Numbered from the stretch's first letter, positions 41,603 through 52,199 are shown. The stretch: DNA of 64,000 nt from Streptomyces sp. NBC_00708 (GCA_036226585.1 CP108997.1:5642001-5706000), one strand, 5' to 3'. Made by a program: numbers and translations. Notes: a model not told the origin generated them from the sequence alone.

Positions 41603-43510
41603 TCAGAGCGCCACGAGCGTCACTTCGGTGGCCTTCACGCTGGTCCACACCGCCACCCCGTCCGCGAGGGACAGCTCGGCGGCGGACTGCGGGGTGATCT
41701 CCGCGACCAGGTCCGGCGCGTGCGCGGACCCGACGAGCACCCGGAGCCGGCTCCCGCCCGCGGTGATCTCACGGACCGTCCCGGGCCACACGTTGCGCGG
41801 GCTCCCGGTCGGCTTCTCGCGGTGCACGGAGACGGCCTCGGGCGCGATGACCGCCAGCGCGGGCGCCCCGGCGGGCAGCGGGTCGGCGACGACGAGGCGT
41901 CCGCCGCCCGCCGGTTCGAGCCCGTCGTCGGTGGTGGTCCCGGTCCAGGCGTTGCGGCCGAGCATCCGGGCGACCCAGGGGGAGCGCGGGTGCCGGGTCA
42001 CTTCGGCGGGCGGGGCGTCCTGGAGCGTACGGCCGTCCTCCAGGACCAGGACCCGGTCGGCCAGCGCGACGGCCTCCACGGGGTCGTGGGTGACGATGAG
42101 GCAGACGCCGCCGAAGCCTTCGAGATGGCGGCGCAGGGTGTGCCGGACCTGGGACCGGGTCGTCTGGTCGAGCGCGGCGAGCGGTTCGTCGAGCAGCAGG
42201 AGGCGGGGGCGGGCGGCCAGCGCACGGGCCAGCGCCACGCGTTGGGCCTGGCCGCCGGAGACCTGGGCGGGCCGGCGCGTGGCGAGGTGCCCGACGCCGA
42301 GCCGGTCCAGCCACTCCTGGGCGCTGCGCCGGGCCTCGGCGCGCGGCACGCCCCGGGCGCGCAGCCCGTACGCGGTGTTGGCGAGGGTGCTCAGGTGCGG
42401 GAACAGGGCGCCGTCCTGCGGGACCCAGGCGACGCCCCGGCGGTGGGCGGGCAGGGCGGTGACGTCGGTGCCGCCGAGCCGGAGACGGGCGTGGGCGCGC
42501 GGGGTGAGGCCGAGCAGGGCGCGCAGGAGGGTCGTCTTGCCGGCGCCGTTGGGGCCGACGACGGCGATGGTGGTGCCGGCCTCCGCGTCGAGGGTCAGTT
42601 CGTTGAAGCCGGTGACCTCGGCGTCCAGCGGCCAGCTCTCCCGTACGGCCTGCGGAGCGGTCCCCGGAGGGACGGCGGTCGGGGGCTCCTCGTCGATGAC
42701 GTCCCGTCGCGGCGTACGCTCCGCCGGCGTCCCGGTCCACCGCCCGCGCAGCGCCAGCAGCACCGCCATCGCGATGACGAGAAGCAGCAGGGAGACCGAG
42801 GTGGCGGCCTCCGGGCTGTCCTGGAGCAGCAGATAGACCTGGAGGGGCAGCGTCTGCGTGGTGCCGGGGAGGTTGCCCGCGAAGGTGATGGTGGCGCCGA
42901 ACTCGCCGAGCGCCCGCGCCCAGGTCAGCGCCGCACCGGCGGCCAGGCCGGGGGCGACCATCGGCAGCGTGACCGTGAAGAACACCCGTACCGGCGAAGC
43001 GCCCAGGGAGGCGGCCGTCTCCTCGTAGCGGGGGCGCAGTCCGCCGAGCGCGCCTTCGAGGCTGATGACCAGGAACGGCATGGCGACAAAGGTCGCGGCG
43101 AGCACCGCGCCCGAGGTGTGGAACGGCAGCGTGATGCCGAACCAGTCCTCCAGCCACGGCCCGAGCAGCCCCCGCCGGCCGAAGCCGAGCAGCAGCGCCA
43201 CACCGCCGACCGTGGGCGGCAGCACCATCGGCAGCAGCACCAGTGAGCGGACGAAGACCTTGCCGGGGAAGTCGACCCGGGCCAGCAGCCACGCCAGCGG
43301 TACCCCGAGGACGAGCGAGAGGACCAGCGCCCAGCCGGAGACGATCAGCGACAGCGTCAGGGCCTGGGTGGTGCCCTCACTGGTGAGGTGCGTGCCCAGT
43401 TCGCCCCACGAGGTGCGGGCGAGGATGCCGGCCAGCGGCAGCAGCAGGAACGCCACGGCCAGCAGCGCGGGGAGCGCCAGCACGATCGGTGCGCGGGGGC
43501 GGCGGTTCAT
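41603..43510 (-). CDS. modBC: Molybdate ABC transporter, fused permease and ATPase (ModB-ModC)
   Basis: 635 aa. Residues 1-255 are the ModB permease with five or six helices and the EAA loop (EETAASLGASPVRVFFTVTLPMVAPG); after a linker, residues 290-500 are the ATPase: Walker A GPNGAGKTT, signature SGGQAQRVALARALAARPRLLLLDEP. A C-terminal TOBE-type domain ends the protein (VREITAGGSRLRVLVGS). The usual arrangement has separate modB and modC; the fusion fixes a 1:1 ratio. It follows modA, separated by a hairpin, and supplies molybdenum for the nitrate reductase and other Mo enzymes. Confidence 0.93.
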   Translation of the reverse strand: MNRRPRAPIVLALPALLAVAFLLLPLAGILARTSWGELGTHLTSEGTTQALTLSLIVSGWALVLSLVLGVPLAWLLARVDFPGKVFVRSLVLLPMVLPPTVGGVALLLGFGRRGLLGPWLEDWFGITLPFHTSGAVLAATFVAMPFLVISLEGALGGLRPRYEETAASLGASPVRVFFTVTLPMVAPGLAAGAALTWARALGEFGATITFAGNLPGTTQTLPLQVYLLLQDSPEAATSVSLLLLVIAMAVLLALRGRWTGTPAERTPRRDVIDEEPPTAVPPGTAPQAVRESWPLDAEVTGFNELTLDAEAGTTIAVVGPNGAGKTTLLRALLGLTPRAHARLRLGGTDVTALPAHRRGVAWVPQDGALFPHLSTLANTAYGLRARGVPRAEARRSAQEWLDRLGVGHLATRRPAQVSGGQAQRVALARALAARPRLLLLDEPLAALDQTTRSQVRHTLRRHLEGFGGVCLIVTHDPVEAVALADRVLVLEDGRTLQDAPPAEVTRHPRSPWVARMLGRNAWTGTTTDDGLEPAGGGRLVVADPLPAGAPALAVIAPEAVSVHREKPTGSPRNVWPGTVREITAGGSRLRVLVGSAHAPDLVAEITPQSAAELSLADGVAVWTSVKATEVTLVAL

Positions 43511-43537
43511 CGGGTTCCCTGGGGCTGGAGAAACGGA

Positions 43538-43568
43538 AGGGCCCGGCGCCTTGTCGGAGCCGGGCCCT
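43538..43568 (-). terminator. Attenuator hairpin between modA and modBC
   Basis: AGGGCCCGGC / GCCGGGCCCT (10-bp perfect stem, 11-base loop) in the 66-base gap. On the minus strand it is followed by CCGTTTC. It probably reduces read-through, giving more binding protein than membrane complex, or protects the modA 3' end. Confidence 0.6.
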
Positions 43569-43576
43569 CGCCTACG

Positions 43577-44395
43577 TTACGGCTGCTGGAAGCCCGCGTC
43601 GGCCAGGATCTTCTGCGCCTCGGGGGTCGACAGCCACTTCACGAACGCCTCGGCCGCCGCGCTGTGCTTGCTGCCCTTCAGCGTCGCCGCCGGGTAGGAG
43701 GCGACCGCGTTCTGCTCGTCCGGGATGTCGACCGCGTCGACCTTGCCGGCGGCGGCGGAGACGTCCGTCTTGTAGACAAGCCCGGCGTCCGCCTCGCCCA
43801 GCTGGACCTTGCTCAGCACCGCGCGCACGTTGGGCTCCTGGGAGACCGGCTTCACGGTGATCTTCTGGGCGTCCAGGATCTGCTTGCTGTACCGGCCCAC
43901 CGGCACCTCGGGCGCGGCGAGGACCACCTTCAGCTGGGTGTCGGCCAGGTCCTTGAGGTTCTCCACCTTCTCCGGGTTGCCCTTGCCGGTGGCGATGACG
44001 AGACGGTTCCTGGCGATGACCGTCGGCGTGCCGGTGTCCGCCTTCAGGCCGTCCATCGTCTTCGTGTCGGCGGTGACCAGGGCGTCGGCGGGCGCGCCCT
44101 GCTTGACCTGCGCGGCCAGCTCCTGCGACCCGGCGAAGGAGAACGTCACCTTCGTCCCCGGGTGCTCCTTCTCGTACGCCGCACCCGCCTCCTTGAACAC
44201 ATCGGTGAGCGAGGCGGCGGCGAGGACCGTGAGGTCGGCGGCGGGCACGCCGGAGGCGGAGGCGGACGCGCTGGAGCCGGTGGCCGAGTCCTTCGTGTCG
44301 TCGTCGCTGCCGCACGCGGTGAGGGGCGTGAGCAGGCCCACGACGACGAGGGCAGCCGCGGCGCGGCGGCGGGTGAGGGCGGGGGTGAAGGGCAT
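43577..44395 (-). CDS. modA: Molybdate-binding lipoprotein ModA
   Basis: 272 aa from ATG 44395, with AAGGAG 11 bases upstream; a longer frame to 44788 passes through the promoter. Lipoprotein signal [23 protein letters not shown] with the lipobox LTAC (Cys near residue 28), then a Ser/Ala linker. Binding-protein core: [17 protein letters not shown] (oxyanion-binding Ser), [26 protein letters not shown], and [12 protein letters not shown], all typical for ModA. Captures molybdate or tungstate outside the membrane. Confidence 0.93.
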   Translation of the reverse strand: MPFTPALTRRRAAAALVVVGLLTPLTACGSDDDTKDSATGSSASASASGVPAADLTVLAAASLTDVFKEAGAAYEKEHPGTKVTFSFAGSQELAAQVKQGAPADALVTADTKTMDGLKADTGTPTVIARNRLVIATGKGNPEKVENLKDLADTQLKVVLAAPEVPVGRYSKQILDAQKITVKPVSQEPNVRAVLSKVQLGEADAGLVYKTDVSAAAGKVDAVDIPDEQNAVASYPAATLKGSKHSAAAEAFVKWLSTPEAQKILADAGFQQP

Positions 44396-44483
44396 GAGGG
44401 TCGGGACTCCTTGGGAACGCGTCGGGCCGATGCCGCCGGACCGGCGAGCGGACCGTCCGGTGGCAGGGGACAGCATGTGCCAA

Positions 44484-44512
44484 AGAATAGGCGTGATCAC
44501 ATCGCATTTACA
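44484..44512 (-). promoter_or_regulatory. Promoter of the modA-modBC operon
   Basis: On the minus strand: -35 TGTAAA (44512-44507), 17-bp spacer, -10 TATTCT (44489-44484), 89 bases before modA. TGATCA lies in the spacer. A ModE site is not recognisable. Confidence 0.5.
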
Positions 44513-44672
44513 GCTTTCCATGGGAAACCACATGGCAGGTGCGGGGGTCCTTGGAGAAAGGTCCGAGCCGCGTCCGTGCGGGCCTTCCCGCAGGTGGGGC
44601 CTGTCCGAGGGCCGCCGGTGACCGGCCAGTAGAGTGCGGGTGCGCCATCCCCCGAGACCCGAGGTACCGTCC

Positions 44673-45950
44673 GTGACCCCCGAGCACCCCCTCCCGCCCG
44701 CAGTGACCGTGGTCGGGATCGGCGCGGACGGCTGGGCCGGCCTCACCGGACCGGCGCGCGGTGCGCTGCGGGACGCCCAGGTCCTCATCGGCGCCGGCCG
44801 TCAGCTCGGCCTGCTCCCGCCGGAGTGCGCCGGGGAGCGGGTGGCCTGGCCCTCGCCCCTGCGCCCCGCCGTCCCCGGCCTGCTCGCCGCGCACGCGGAC
44901 CGCCGCATCGCCGTCCTGGCCAGCGGCGACCCGATGTTCTACGGGATCGGCCGCGCGCTCACCGAGGTGCTGGGCGCCGACCGGCTGCGCGTCCTGCCGC
45001 ACCCCTCGTCCGTGTCCTACGCCTGCGCCCGTGTCGGCTGGCCGCTGGAGGACACCGAGGTCGTCACCCTCGTGGGCCGCCCCGCCGCCCGGCTCGCCGC
45101 CGCCCTGCACGACGGCCGCCGGCTGCTCGTCCTCAGCGCCGACGCCACCACCCCCGCCACGGTCGCCGCGCTGCTGCGCGACCACGGCTTCGGACCCAGC
45201 CGCCTGCGGGTCCTGGAACAGCTCGGCGGCGAGGACGAGGCGTGCGTCGAGGGCGTGGCCGAGACCTGGGACCACCCGGCCGGGGACCCGCTCAACGTCA
45301 TCGCCGTCCAGTGCCGCACCGCCCCCGGGGCGCTGCGCCTCGGCGCCGTACCTGGCCTGCCCGACGAGGCGTACGCGCACGACGGGCAGCTGACCAAGCG
45401 TCATATCCGGGCCGTCACCCTGGGCGTGCTCGCCCCGGCCCCCGGTGAACTCCTGTGGGACATCGGCGGCGGCTCCGGCTCCATCGCCATCGAGTGGATG
45501 CGCGCCCACCCCTCCTGCCGGGCCGTCACCGTGGAACGCGACCCCGTCCGCGCGGCGCGCATCGAGGAGAACGCCGCCCGGCTCGGCGTCCCCGGCCTCC
45601 GCGTCGTCACCGGCCGCGCACCCGGATGCCTGGACCGACTCCCCGTACCGGACGCCGTGTTCATCGGCGGCGGTCTCACCGCGCCCGGCCTTCTCGACAC
45701 CTGCCTCGCGGCGCTCCCGCCCCGCGGCCGGCTGGTCGCCAACACGGTCACCCTGGAGTCCGAAGCGCTGCTCGCCGCCCAGCACAAGCTGCACGGAGGC
45801 GAGTTGGTCCGCCTCGCCGTGTCCCACGCCGTACCCGTCGGCACGTTCACCGGCTGGCGCCAGGCCATGCCCGTCACTCAGTGGTCCGTACGCAAGCCCT
45901 CGGACACCGCAACGCCCCCCGCTCGACCCTCAACAGGAGACGACAGATGA
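44673..45950 (+). CDS. cobL: Precorrin-6Y C5,15-methyltransferase (decarboxylating)
   Basis: 425 aa from GTG 44673 with GAGG at 44659-44662; ATG 44634 would add 13 residues. Bifunctional: N-terminal CbiE-type tetrapyrrole methylase ([30 protein letters not shown]) and C-terminal CbiT-type domain ([38 protein letters not shown]). Methylates C5 and C15 and decarboxylates the acetate on C12 in corrin synthesis. First gene of cobL-cobM, overlapping cobM by 4 bases. Confidence 0.93.
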   Translation: MTPEHPLPPAVTVVGIGADGWAGLTGPARGALRDAQVLIGAGRQLGLLPPECAGERVAWPSPLRPAVPGLLAAHADRRIAVLASGDPMFYGIGRALTEVLGADRLRVLPHPSSVSYACARVGWPLEDTEVVTLVGRPAARLAAALHDGRRLLVLSADATTPATVAALLRDHGFGPSRLRVLEQLGGEDEACVEGVAETWDHPAGDPLNVIAVQCRTAPGALRLGAVPGLPDEAYAHDGQLTKRHIRAVTLGVLAPAPGELLWDIGGGSGSIAIEWMRAHPSCRAVTVERDPVRAARIEENAARLGVPGLRVVTGRAPGCLDRLPVPDAVFIGGGLTAPGLLDTCLAALPPRGRLVANTVTLESEALLAAQHKLHGGELVRLAVSHAVPVGTFTGWRQAMPVTQWSVRKPSDTATPPARPSTGDDR

Positions 45951-46696
45951 CCGTGTACTTCATCGGCGCGGGCCCCGGCGCCGCCGACCTGATCACGGTG
46001 CGCGGCGCGCGCACGCTCGCCGCCTGCGGGGTGTGCCTGTACGCGGGCAGCCTGGTGCCCCGCGAACTCCTGGCGGAGTGCCCGGCCGACGCCCGGCTCG
46101 TGGACACCGCGCAGCTCGACATCGAGCAGATCACCGCCGAGCTGGTCACCGCGCACCAAGGCGGCCACGACGTGGCGCGGCTGCACTCCGGCGACCCCTC
46201 GGTGTTCAGCGCGGTCAACGAGCAGATGCGCCGCCTGGACGAGGCGGGTGTGCCCTACGAAGTGGTGCCCGGCGTCCCCGCGTTCGCGGCGGCGGCAGCC
46301 GCCCTCAAGCGCGAGCTGACCGTGCCGACGGTCGGCCAGACCGTCATCCTGACCCGCATCGCCCAGCGGGCCACCGCCATGCCCGAGGGCGAGGACCTGG
46401 CGACGCTCGGCCGCAGCGGCGCCCTGATCGTCCTGCACCTGGCCGCCCGTTACGTGGACCGCGTCGTCGAGGAGCTGCTGCCGCACTACGGGGCCGACTG
46501 CCCGGCCGCCGTCGTCGCCATGGCCTCGCGCCCCGACGAGCTGGTCCTGCGCGGCACGCTGGAGGACATCGCGGAACAGGTGAAGGCGGCGGGCGTCATC
46601 CGTACCGCCGTCATCATGGTCGGCCGCACCCTGGGCGCCGAGCAGTTCCGCGACAGCCACCTCTACTCGCCGGCCCGCGACCGCCACACCTGCTGA
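45947..46696 (+). CDS. cobM: Precorrin-4 C11-methyltransferase
   Basis: 249 aa from ATG 45947 inside the cobL stop. SAM-dependent tetrapyrrole methylase: VYFIGAGPGAADLITVRG at the start, RLHSGDPSVFSAVNEQMRRLDEAGVPYEVVPGVPAFAAAAA in the middle, typical of CobM/CbiF. Converts precorrin-4 to precorrin-5. Ends 20 bases from the stop of the convergent cbiD. Confidence 0.94.
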   Translation: MTVYFIGAGPGAADLITVRGARTLAACGVCLYAGSLVPRELLAECPADARLVDTAQLDIEQITAELVTAHQGGHDVARLHSGDPSVFSAVNEQMRRLDEAGVPYEVVPGVPAFAAAAAALKRELTVPTVGQTVILTRIAQRATAMPEGEDLATLGRSGALIVLHLAARYVDRVVEELLPHYGADCPAAVVAMASRPDELVLRGTLEDIAEQVKAAGVIRTAVIMVGRTLGAEQFRDSHLYSPARDRHTC

Positions 46697-46716
46697 ACAC
46701 CCGGCCGGGCGGCGGG

Positions 46717-47832
46717 TCAGCGCACCGAGCTGCGCCCCACCACCGTGCCCGCCCGGTCGATACAGATCACATCCACCTCCACCGGAGCACCCCGCAGCAC
46801 CGACAGCGCCTCGTCCCGCGCTGCCACGGCCACCAGGTCTCCCAGCGGCACTCCGTGCGCCTGGCACAACTGGAGTGCGGCGAGGCCGGTGTTGGCGACG
46901 GCGATCTCGGCGGCCAGGGCCTCGTCCGCGCCGCCGCGCCGGGCCAGCTCCGCCAGATACCCCTTGTCGACCTGGGAGCGCCCCGAGTGCAGGTCGAGAT
47001 GGCCGGCGGCGAGCTTCGACAGTTTGGCGAACCCGCCGCAGACCGTGAGCCGTTCCACCGGATGACGGCGTACGTACTTCAGCACCGCACCCGCGAAGTC
47101 GCCCATGTCGAGCAGCGCGATCTCCGGCAGCCCGTACTCGGCGACCACCGTCTTCTCCGAGGTGGAGCCCGTGCAGCCGGCCACATGGCCGAGCCCGGCC
47201 GCCCGCGCCACGTCCACGCCCCGGCGGATCGAGTCGATCCACGCCGAGCAGGAGTAGGGCACCACCACCCCGGTCGTGCCCAGGACCGACAGACCGCCCA
47301 GGATGCCCAGGCGCGGATTCCAGGTGGAGCGGGCGATCTCCTCGCCGTCGTCCACGCCGACCGTCACCTCGACGTCCTCGGACCCGCCGTGCGCCGCCGC
47401 GACCGCCGCGATGTGTTCCCGGATCATCTGGCGCGGCACCGGGTTGACCGCCGGCTCACCGACCTCCAGCGGCAGCCCCGGCAGCGTCACCGTGCCCACC
47501 CCGGGCCCGGCCCGGAAGACCACGCCCGAGCCCGCCGGAAGCACCCGCACGCTCACCCGTACCAGGGCGCCGTGCGTCACGTCCGGGTCGTCGCCCGCGT
47601 CCTTCACCACGCCCGCCGTCGCCCGCCCGCCGGCCAGCTCCTCCACGGCCAGCGCGAACGCCGGGGTCTGGCCCCGGGGCAGCGTGATGGTGACCGGGTC
47701 GGGGAAGTCGCCGCTCAGCAGCGCCGTGTACGCGGCCGTCGCGGCGGCGGTGGCACAGGCACCGGTCGTCCAGCCGGGCCGCAGACCGGTGTGCTTGAGT
47801 TGGGCGCCGCGCCCGCCTTTCGCCTCACTCAT
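46717..47832 (-). CDS. cbiD: Precorrin-5B (cobalt-precorrin-5B) C1-methyltransferase CbiD
   Basis: 371 aa. Family signatures: LRPGWTTGACATAAATAAYTALLSG at the N-terminus and GDFAGAVLKYVRRHPVERLTVCGGFAKLSKLAAGH. CbiD belongs to the cobalt-early route, where it replaces CobF in methylation of C1; many actinobacteria use it together with CobG and CobN. Its start codon lies head to head with cobK (3 bases between the start codons), so the two promoters must lie inside each other's coding sequence. Confidence 0.93.
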   Translation of the reverse strand: MSEAKGGRGAQLKHTGLRPGWTTGACATAAATAAYTALLSGDFPDPVTITLPRGQTPAFALAVEELAGGRATAGVVKDAGDDPDVTHGALVRVSVRVLPAGSGVVFRAGPGVGTVTLPGLPLEVGEPAVNPVPRQMIREHIAAVAAAHGGSEDVEVTVGVDDGEEIARSTWNPRLGILGGLSVLGTTGVVVPYSCSAWIDSIRRGVDVARAAGLGHVAGCTGSTSEKTVVAEYGLPEIALLDMGDFAGAVLKYVRRHPVERLTVCGGFAKLSKLAAGHLDLHSGRSQVDKGYLAELARRGGADEALAAEIAVANTGLAALQLCQAHGVPLGDLVAVAARDEALSVLRGAPVEVDVICIDRAGTVVGRSSVR

Positions 47833-47834
47833 GG

Positions 47835-48593
47835 ATGGTCCCTGTGCACGTACTGATTCTGGGCGGGACGACGGAGGCCCGCCGCCTCGCCGAGCTGCTG
47901 GTGGCCCGGCTGCCCGCCGGGAGCAGGGTCACCAGCTCACTGGCCGGCCGGGTGGCCCGGCCGAAGCTCCCGCCGGGGGAGGTCCGGGTCGGGGGCTTCG
48001 GCGGAGCCGACGGGCTCGCGGACTGGCTCCGCTCGCACCGGGTGCACGCGCTCATCGACGCCACCCATCCTTTCGCCGGGACGATCACCTTCAACGCGGC
48101 CCGCGCCGCTGCCGCCGCCCATGTTCCCCTGCTGATGCTGCGCCGCCCCGGCTGGGTGCCCGGGGACGGCGACGACTGGCACCCGGTCGGCTCCCTGGCC
48201 GGGGCGGCCGACGCGCTGCCCGCACTGGGGCGGCGTGTCTTTCTCACCACCGGGCGGATGGGGCTCGCCGCCTTCGCGGGCCTGGACGGCCTGTGGTTCC
48301 TGATGCGGTCCGTGGACGCCCCGGAACCGCCGTACCCGGCGCGGATGGAGACCCTGCTCGACCGGGGCCCCTTCACTCTCGAAGGGGAGCGCGAGCTGAT
48401 CCGCCGGCACCGGATCGACGTCCTCGTCACCAAGGACAGCGGCGGCGCCGCCACCGCCCCCAAGCTGGCCGCCGCCCGCGAGGCCGGCATCCCCGTCGTC
48501 GTGGTCCGCCGGCCACCGGTCCCCGAGGGGGGCGCGGTGGCCGGCAGCCCGGAAGAGGCCCTGGCCTGGCTGACGGATCAGTTCTCCGGGTAG
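47835..48593 (+). CDS. cobK: Precorrin-6x reductase
   Basis: 252 aa from ATG 47835; GTG 47844 is an alternative, both with poor ribosome sites. The N-terminal VHVLILGGTTEARRLAELL and TRP-binding region LIDATHPFAGTITFNAARAA are characteristic of CobK/CbiJ, as is LVTKDSGGAATAPKLAAAREAGIPVVVVRRP. Reduces precorrin-6A with NADPH. Its 3' end overlaps the convergent cobIJ by 16 bases. Confidence 0.92.
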   Translation: MVPVHVLILGGTTEARRLAELLVARLPAGSRVTSSLAGRVARPKLPPGEVRVGGFGGADGLADWLRSHRVHALIDATHPFAGTITFNAARAAAAAHVPLLMLRRPGWVPGDGDDWHPVGSLAGAADALPALGRRVFLTTGRMGLAAFAGLDGLWFLMRSVDAPEPPYPARMETLLDRGPFTLEGERELIRRHRIDVLVTKDSGGAATAPKLAAAREAGIPVVVVRRPPVPEGGAVAGSPEEALAWLTDQFSG

Positions 48594-50086
48594 CGGCGCG
48601 GTGTCCACACGATCTGCTGTCCGTCGCCCCGCCGCTCCCACCGGGTCTGCGAGGAGCCGACGATGAGGATCGTGCGCATGTCCACCTCGGCCGGATCGAG
48701 GTCGGCCAGGCGCACGGTCCGTACGCTCTCGTCCGGTCCGCCGACGTCCCGGCCGAGGACCACGGGCGTGTCCGGCGAGCGGTGTTCGAGGAGCAGGTCC
48801 CGGGCCTTGCCGACCTGCCAGGTCCGGCTGCGGGAGCCGGGGTTGTAGAGCGCGAGCACCAGATCCGCCGACGCGGCGGCCCGCAGCCGCTCCGCGATGA
48901 CCTCCCACGGCTTGAGCCGGTCCGAGAGCGAGACGGTCGCGTAGTCGTGGCCCAGCGGCGCCCCCGCCCTGGCCGCCGCCGCGTTGGCCGCCGTCACCCC
49001 GGGCAGCACCCGCACCGGCACGTCCGCGTACGCGTCCTGCGACGCCACTTCGAGGACGGCCGTCGCCATCGCGAAGACGCCAGGGTCGCCGCCGGACACC
49101 ACGGCCACCCGCCGCCCCCGCCGGGCCAGATCGAGCGCGAACTCGGCCCGCTCCGACTCCACCTTGTTGTCCGAGCCGTGCCGTATCTGCCCCGGCCGGA
49201 CCGGCACCCGGTCCAGATACGTGGTGTAGCCGACCAGGTCGTCGGCGGCGGCCAGCGCCCCGCGCGTCTCGGGCGTCAGCCACAGCGGGCCTGCCGGACC
49301 CGTGCCGACGACCGCCACCTCGCCGTCGCCCGGGGCGCGTTCGGGACGGGCGTCGATCCGGCTCGGCAGCACGGCGACCGCGAAGTACGGCACCGAGTCC
49401 GCGTCCGTGTCCGCGAGTTCGCCCAGCCGCTCGCCCGCCATCGTGGCCCGCTCGACATAGCGGGCCTCGGGCAGCCGGCCCGACGCCTCGAACGCGCGGC
49501 GCACGGCGGGGAAGGTGCGGCCGAGCTTCATCACCACGGCCGCGTCGGTCGCGGCCAGCCTGGCCGTCAGCTCCTCCTCCGGCAGGGTGCCGGGCAGGAT
49601 CGTCAGGACCTCCTCGCCCTCCGCGAGCGGGGTGCCGAGCCGCGCGGCGGCGGCGCTGACCGAGGTGACCCCGGGGACGACCTCGGTGGGGTAACGGTCG
49701 GCCAGCCGCTTGTGCATGTGCATGTACGAGCCGTAGAACATGGGGTCGCCCTCGGCGAGCACGGCGACCGTGCGCCCCGCGTCCAGATGCACGGCGAGCC
49801 GGGCCGCCGCCTCGGTGTAGAAGTCCTCCATCGCGCCCCGGTAGCCGCCCGGGTGGTCCGTGGTCTCCGTCGTGACGGGGTAGACCAGGGCCTCCTCGAT
49901 GTGGTCGGCGCGCAGGTGCTTCGCCGCGATGGACCGGGCGATCGACCGGCCGTGCCGGGCACTGTGGTAGGCGACGACGTCCGCCCCGGCGATGACCTCC
50001 ACCGCGCGCAGGGTCATCAGGTTCGGGTCGCCGGGGCCGAGACCGACCCCGTACAGCCGTCCCGTCTTCTGCTCGCTCACGGTCAC
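48578..50086 (-). CDS. cobIJ: Fused precorrin-2 C20- and precorrin-3B C17-methyltransferases
   Basis: 502 aa. Residues 1-250 are CobI ([69 protein letters not shown]). Residues 255-502 are CobJ ([72 protein letters not shown]). The fusion is common in streptomycetes. The start overlaps the cobH stop by 4 bases: cobG-cobH-cobIJ run as an operon on the minus strand. Confidence 0.94.
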   Translation of the reverse strand: MTVSEQKTGRLYGVGLGPGDPNLMTLRAVEVIAGADVVAYHSARHGRSIARSIAAKHLRADHIEEALVYPVTTETTDHPGGYRGAMEDFYTEAAARLAVHLDAGRTVAVLAEGDPMFYGSYMHMHKRLADRYPTEVVPGVTSVSAAAARLGTPLAEGEEVLTILPGTLPEEELTARLAATDAAVVMKLGRTFPAVRRAFEASGRLPEARYVERATMAGERLGELADTDADSVPYFAVAVLPSRIDARPERAPGDGEVAVVGTGPAGPLWLTPETRGALAAADDLVGYTTYLDRVPVRPGQIRHGSDNKVESERAEFALDLARRGRRVAVVSGGDPGVFAMATAVLEVASQDAYADVPVRVLPGVTAANAAAARAGAPLGHDYATVSLSDRLKPWEVIAERLRAAASADLVLALYNPGSRSRTWQVGKARDLLLEHRSPDTPVVLGRDVGGPDESVRTVRLADLDPAEVDMRTILIVGSSQTRWERRGDGQQIVWTPRRYPEN

Positions 50087-50709
50087 TCTTCCTCGCTGGC
50101 GATGGCGTTGAGCGCGGCGGCGGCGATGGCGCTCCCGCCCCGCCGGCCGCGCACGATCAGGTGGTCAAGACCGGACGGATGGGCGGCCAGGGCGTCCTTG
50201 GACTCGGCGGCGCCGACGAAGCCGACCGGCACTCCGATGACCGCCGCCGGGCGCGGGGCCCCCTCCTCGATCATTTCGAGCAGCCGGAACAGGGCGGTCG
50301 GCGCGTTCCCGACGGCGACGACCGCACCCTCCAGGCGGTCCCGCCACAGCTCCAGGGCCGCCGCCGACCGGGTCGTGCCCAGCTCCGCCGCGAGCCCGGG
50401 GACGGACGGGTCGGACAGGGTGCACACCACCTCGTTGCCGGCGGGCAGCCGCTTGCGGGTGACACCGCTGGCGACCATGGCCACGTCGCACAGGATGGGC
50501 GCGCCGGCCCGCAGCGCGGCGCGGGCGCGGGCGACCGCGTCGGGGGTGTAGCCGATGTCGCGTACGAGGTCGACCATGCCGCAGGCGTGGATCATCCGGA
50601 CCGCGACCTGGCTCACGTCCGCGGGCAGGCCGGCGAGATCCGCCTCCGCCCGGATGGTGGCGAAGGACTGGCGATAGATGGCCGGTCCGTCCTTCTCGTA
50701 CTCGTGCAC
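50083..50709 (-). CDS. cobH: Precorrin-8X methylmutase
   Basis: 208 aa. The family motif [18 protein letters not shown] contains the catalytic His; [17 protein letters not shown] and [19 protein letters not shown] are further signatures. Moves the methyl group from C11 to C12, forming hydrogenobyrinate. Lies 56 bases after cobG and overlaps cobIJ. Confidence 0.95.
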   Translation of the reverse strand: MHEYEKDGPAIYRQSFATIRAEADLAGLPADVSQVAVRMIHACGMVDLVRDIGYTPDAVARARAALRAGAPILCDVAMVASGVTRKRLPAGNEVVCTLSDPSVPGLAAELGTTRSAAALELWRDRLEGAVVAVGNAPTALFRLLEMIEEGAPRPAAVIGVPVGFVGAAESKDALAAHPSGLDHLIVRGRRGGSAIAAAALNAIASEEE

Positions 50710-50765
50710 AGTGGTGTCGCTCTCTTCATCGGGCGGGGGGTCGGGCAGAAAAGTATGGGGAGCAA

Positions 50766-52199
50766 TCAGGTACGGGGAGTGCGGGCCGTCGCCACGGCGG
50801 TGGCGAGCGCGGCGGGGTCACCGGTGACGTGCTCCGGCGTCCCGGTCCGGCCGCCGTCCCGTACGACGGAGACCCGGTAGCCGCCGTCCGGTCCGGCGAC
50901 GACGTCGACCCACTCGCCGCGGGGGTGGCCGCACCGCCGTTCGCACCCGGACCAGTGGACCGGCAGCGCGTCCGCGCGCGGCGCGACGGGCAGGGCCGCC
51001 GCCGCGTCACCTTGCACATCGGCCAGGGACTTGGCGCATCCGGGCCGCCCGACGCAGGCGCCCACGCCGGTCCACGGCGAGCGGTCCCCGGTGACCAGGC
51101 CGACGGCCTCCAGCGCGTCCAGCGCCCCGGCCACCCGGCCCCGCCGGACGCCGGGCACGACGACTCCGCGCCACGGGGTGAGCCGCAGATCGCCGGCGCC
51201 GTGGTCCCGGGCGAAATCCGTCAGCGCCCGCCATCGCGCCGCGTCGGCCCGCCCGAGGGGCAGCCCGACGGACAGCGCGTCCGTGTCGCCGGGGCCGGCC
51301 ACCGCACCGAGCCCCGGGGGAGCGCCCCCCGGCACCGGTACGGCCCCGGGGGCGACGGGCAGCCCGGCGGCACGCAACCGCCGTACCACCGCATCGAACA
51401 ACGACGCACCGCCGTCCGCCAGCTCCGCCACCCGCCACGCACCGGAACCGGAAGCGCTACGGGAACCCGAGGCGCTACAGGAACCGGCACCAGCAGCCGC
51501 ACCGGCACCCGTAGCCGCACCGGCACCCGTAGCCGCACCGGAACCGCCCGCCGCCTCCAGGAACACCAGCGCCGCGAGCAGCGCGGCACCCGGCGCCTCG
51601 TCCGCCGGAATCCGCACCACCGGCTCCAGCGCACCGATCCGCAGCTCCGCGTCCCCGTCGCCCCGCGCCCGCAGCGTCACATCCGCGCCCAGCGCGTCCA
51701 CATCGCCGCGTCCGTCGTCGAGCGCGAACAGGAACCGGCCCGACAGCCCGGCCGCCTCCTCGCTCGCGCACACCAGCGCGTCCAGCGCGGTCAGCCACGG
51801 GCGGACGTCGCGCGCACCGAGACCGTCGAGCCCGGACAGCGGGGAGGCCACCACATTGCGGACCCGCTCATGCCGTTCGGAGGGCAAAAGCCCCATTTCG
51901 TACATCCGGGAGGCCAGTTCACTCCCGCACTCCGCACCCAGCCCGCGCAGCTGCACATTGCCCCGCGAAGTGAGATACAGCTCACCATCGCCCAGCCGGC
52001 CGGCCAACTCCCGCAGGCCGTCCGCCTGCTCCCAGGTCAGCACGCCACCGGGCACCCGGACCCGCGCCAACGCCCCGTCGTCCGCCCGGTGGAGCCGCAG
52101 CGCACCGGGACAGGCGTCGCCACGAGCCCGGAAACGGACGTCACCGGGCTGCGCGAAACGGGGGGCTGGGGGAGGCATGGCGGCGAGCATACCGACCAT
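50766..52199 (-). CDS. cobG: Precorrin-3B synthase with inserted Gly/Ala-rich repeat
   Basis: 477 aa from ATG 52199; ATG 52178 is another possible start and neither has a clear ribosome site. Member of the nitrite/sulfite reductase-like family: [15 protein letters not shown] near residue 75 and the [4Fe-4S]/sirohaem-type cysteines near the C-terminus ([10 protein letters not shown] and [12 protein letters not shown]). Oxygen-dependent CobG marks the aerobic route to cobalamin. Residues about 217-255 are a low-complexity insertion built from a Gly-Ala-Ala-Thr-Gly-Ala hexamer, encoded by 18-bp DNA repeats, placed between the two halves of the fold. Confidence 0.9.
   Translation of the reverse strand: MVGMLAAMPPPAPRFAQPGDVRFRARGDACPGALRLHRADDGALARVRVPGGVLTWEQADGLRELAGRLGDGELYLTSRGNVQLRGLGAECGSELASRMYEMGLLPSERHERVRNVVASPLSGLDGLGARDVRPWLTALDALVCASEEAAGLSGRFLFALDDGRGDVDALGADVTLRARGDGDAELRIGALEPVVRIPADEAPGAALLAALVFLEAAGGSGAATGAGAATGAGAAAGAGSCSASGSRSASGSGAWRVAELADGGASLFDAVVRRLRAAGLPVAPGAVPVPGGAPPGLGAVAGPGDTDALSVGLPLGRADAARWRALTDFARDHGAGDLRLTPWRGVVVPGVRRGRVAGALDALEAVGLVTGDRSPWTGVGACVGRPGCAKSLADVQGDAAAALPVAPRADALPVHWSGCERRCGHPRGEWVDVVAGPDGGYRVSVVRDGGRTGTPEHVTGDPAALATAVATARTPRT
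51440..51547. repeat. 18-bp tandem repeat inside cobG
   Basis: Nearly perfect units of CAGCCGCACCGGCACCCG at 51494-51511, 51512-51529 and 51530-51547 (first base C or T), with degenerate units back to about 51440. It keeps the cobG frame because 18 is a multiple of three. Confidence 0.8.
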
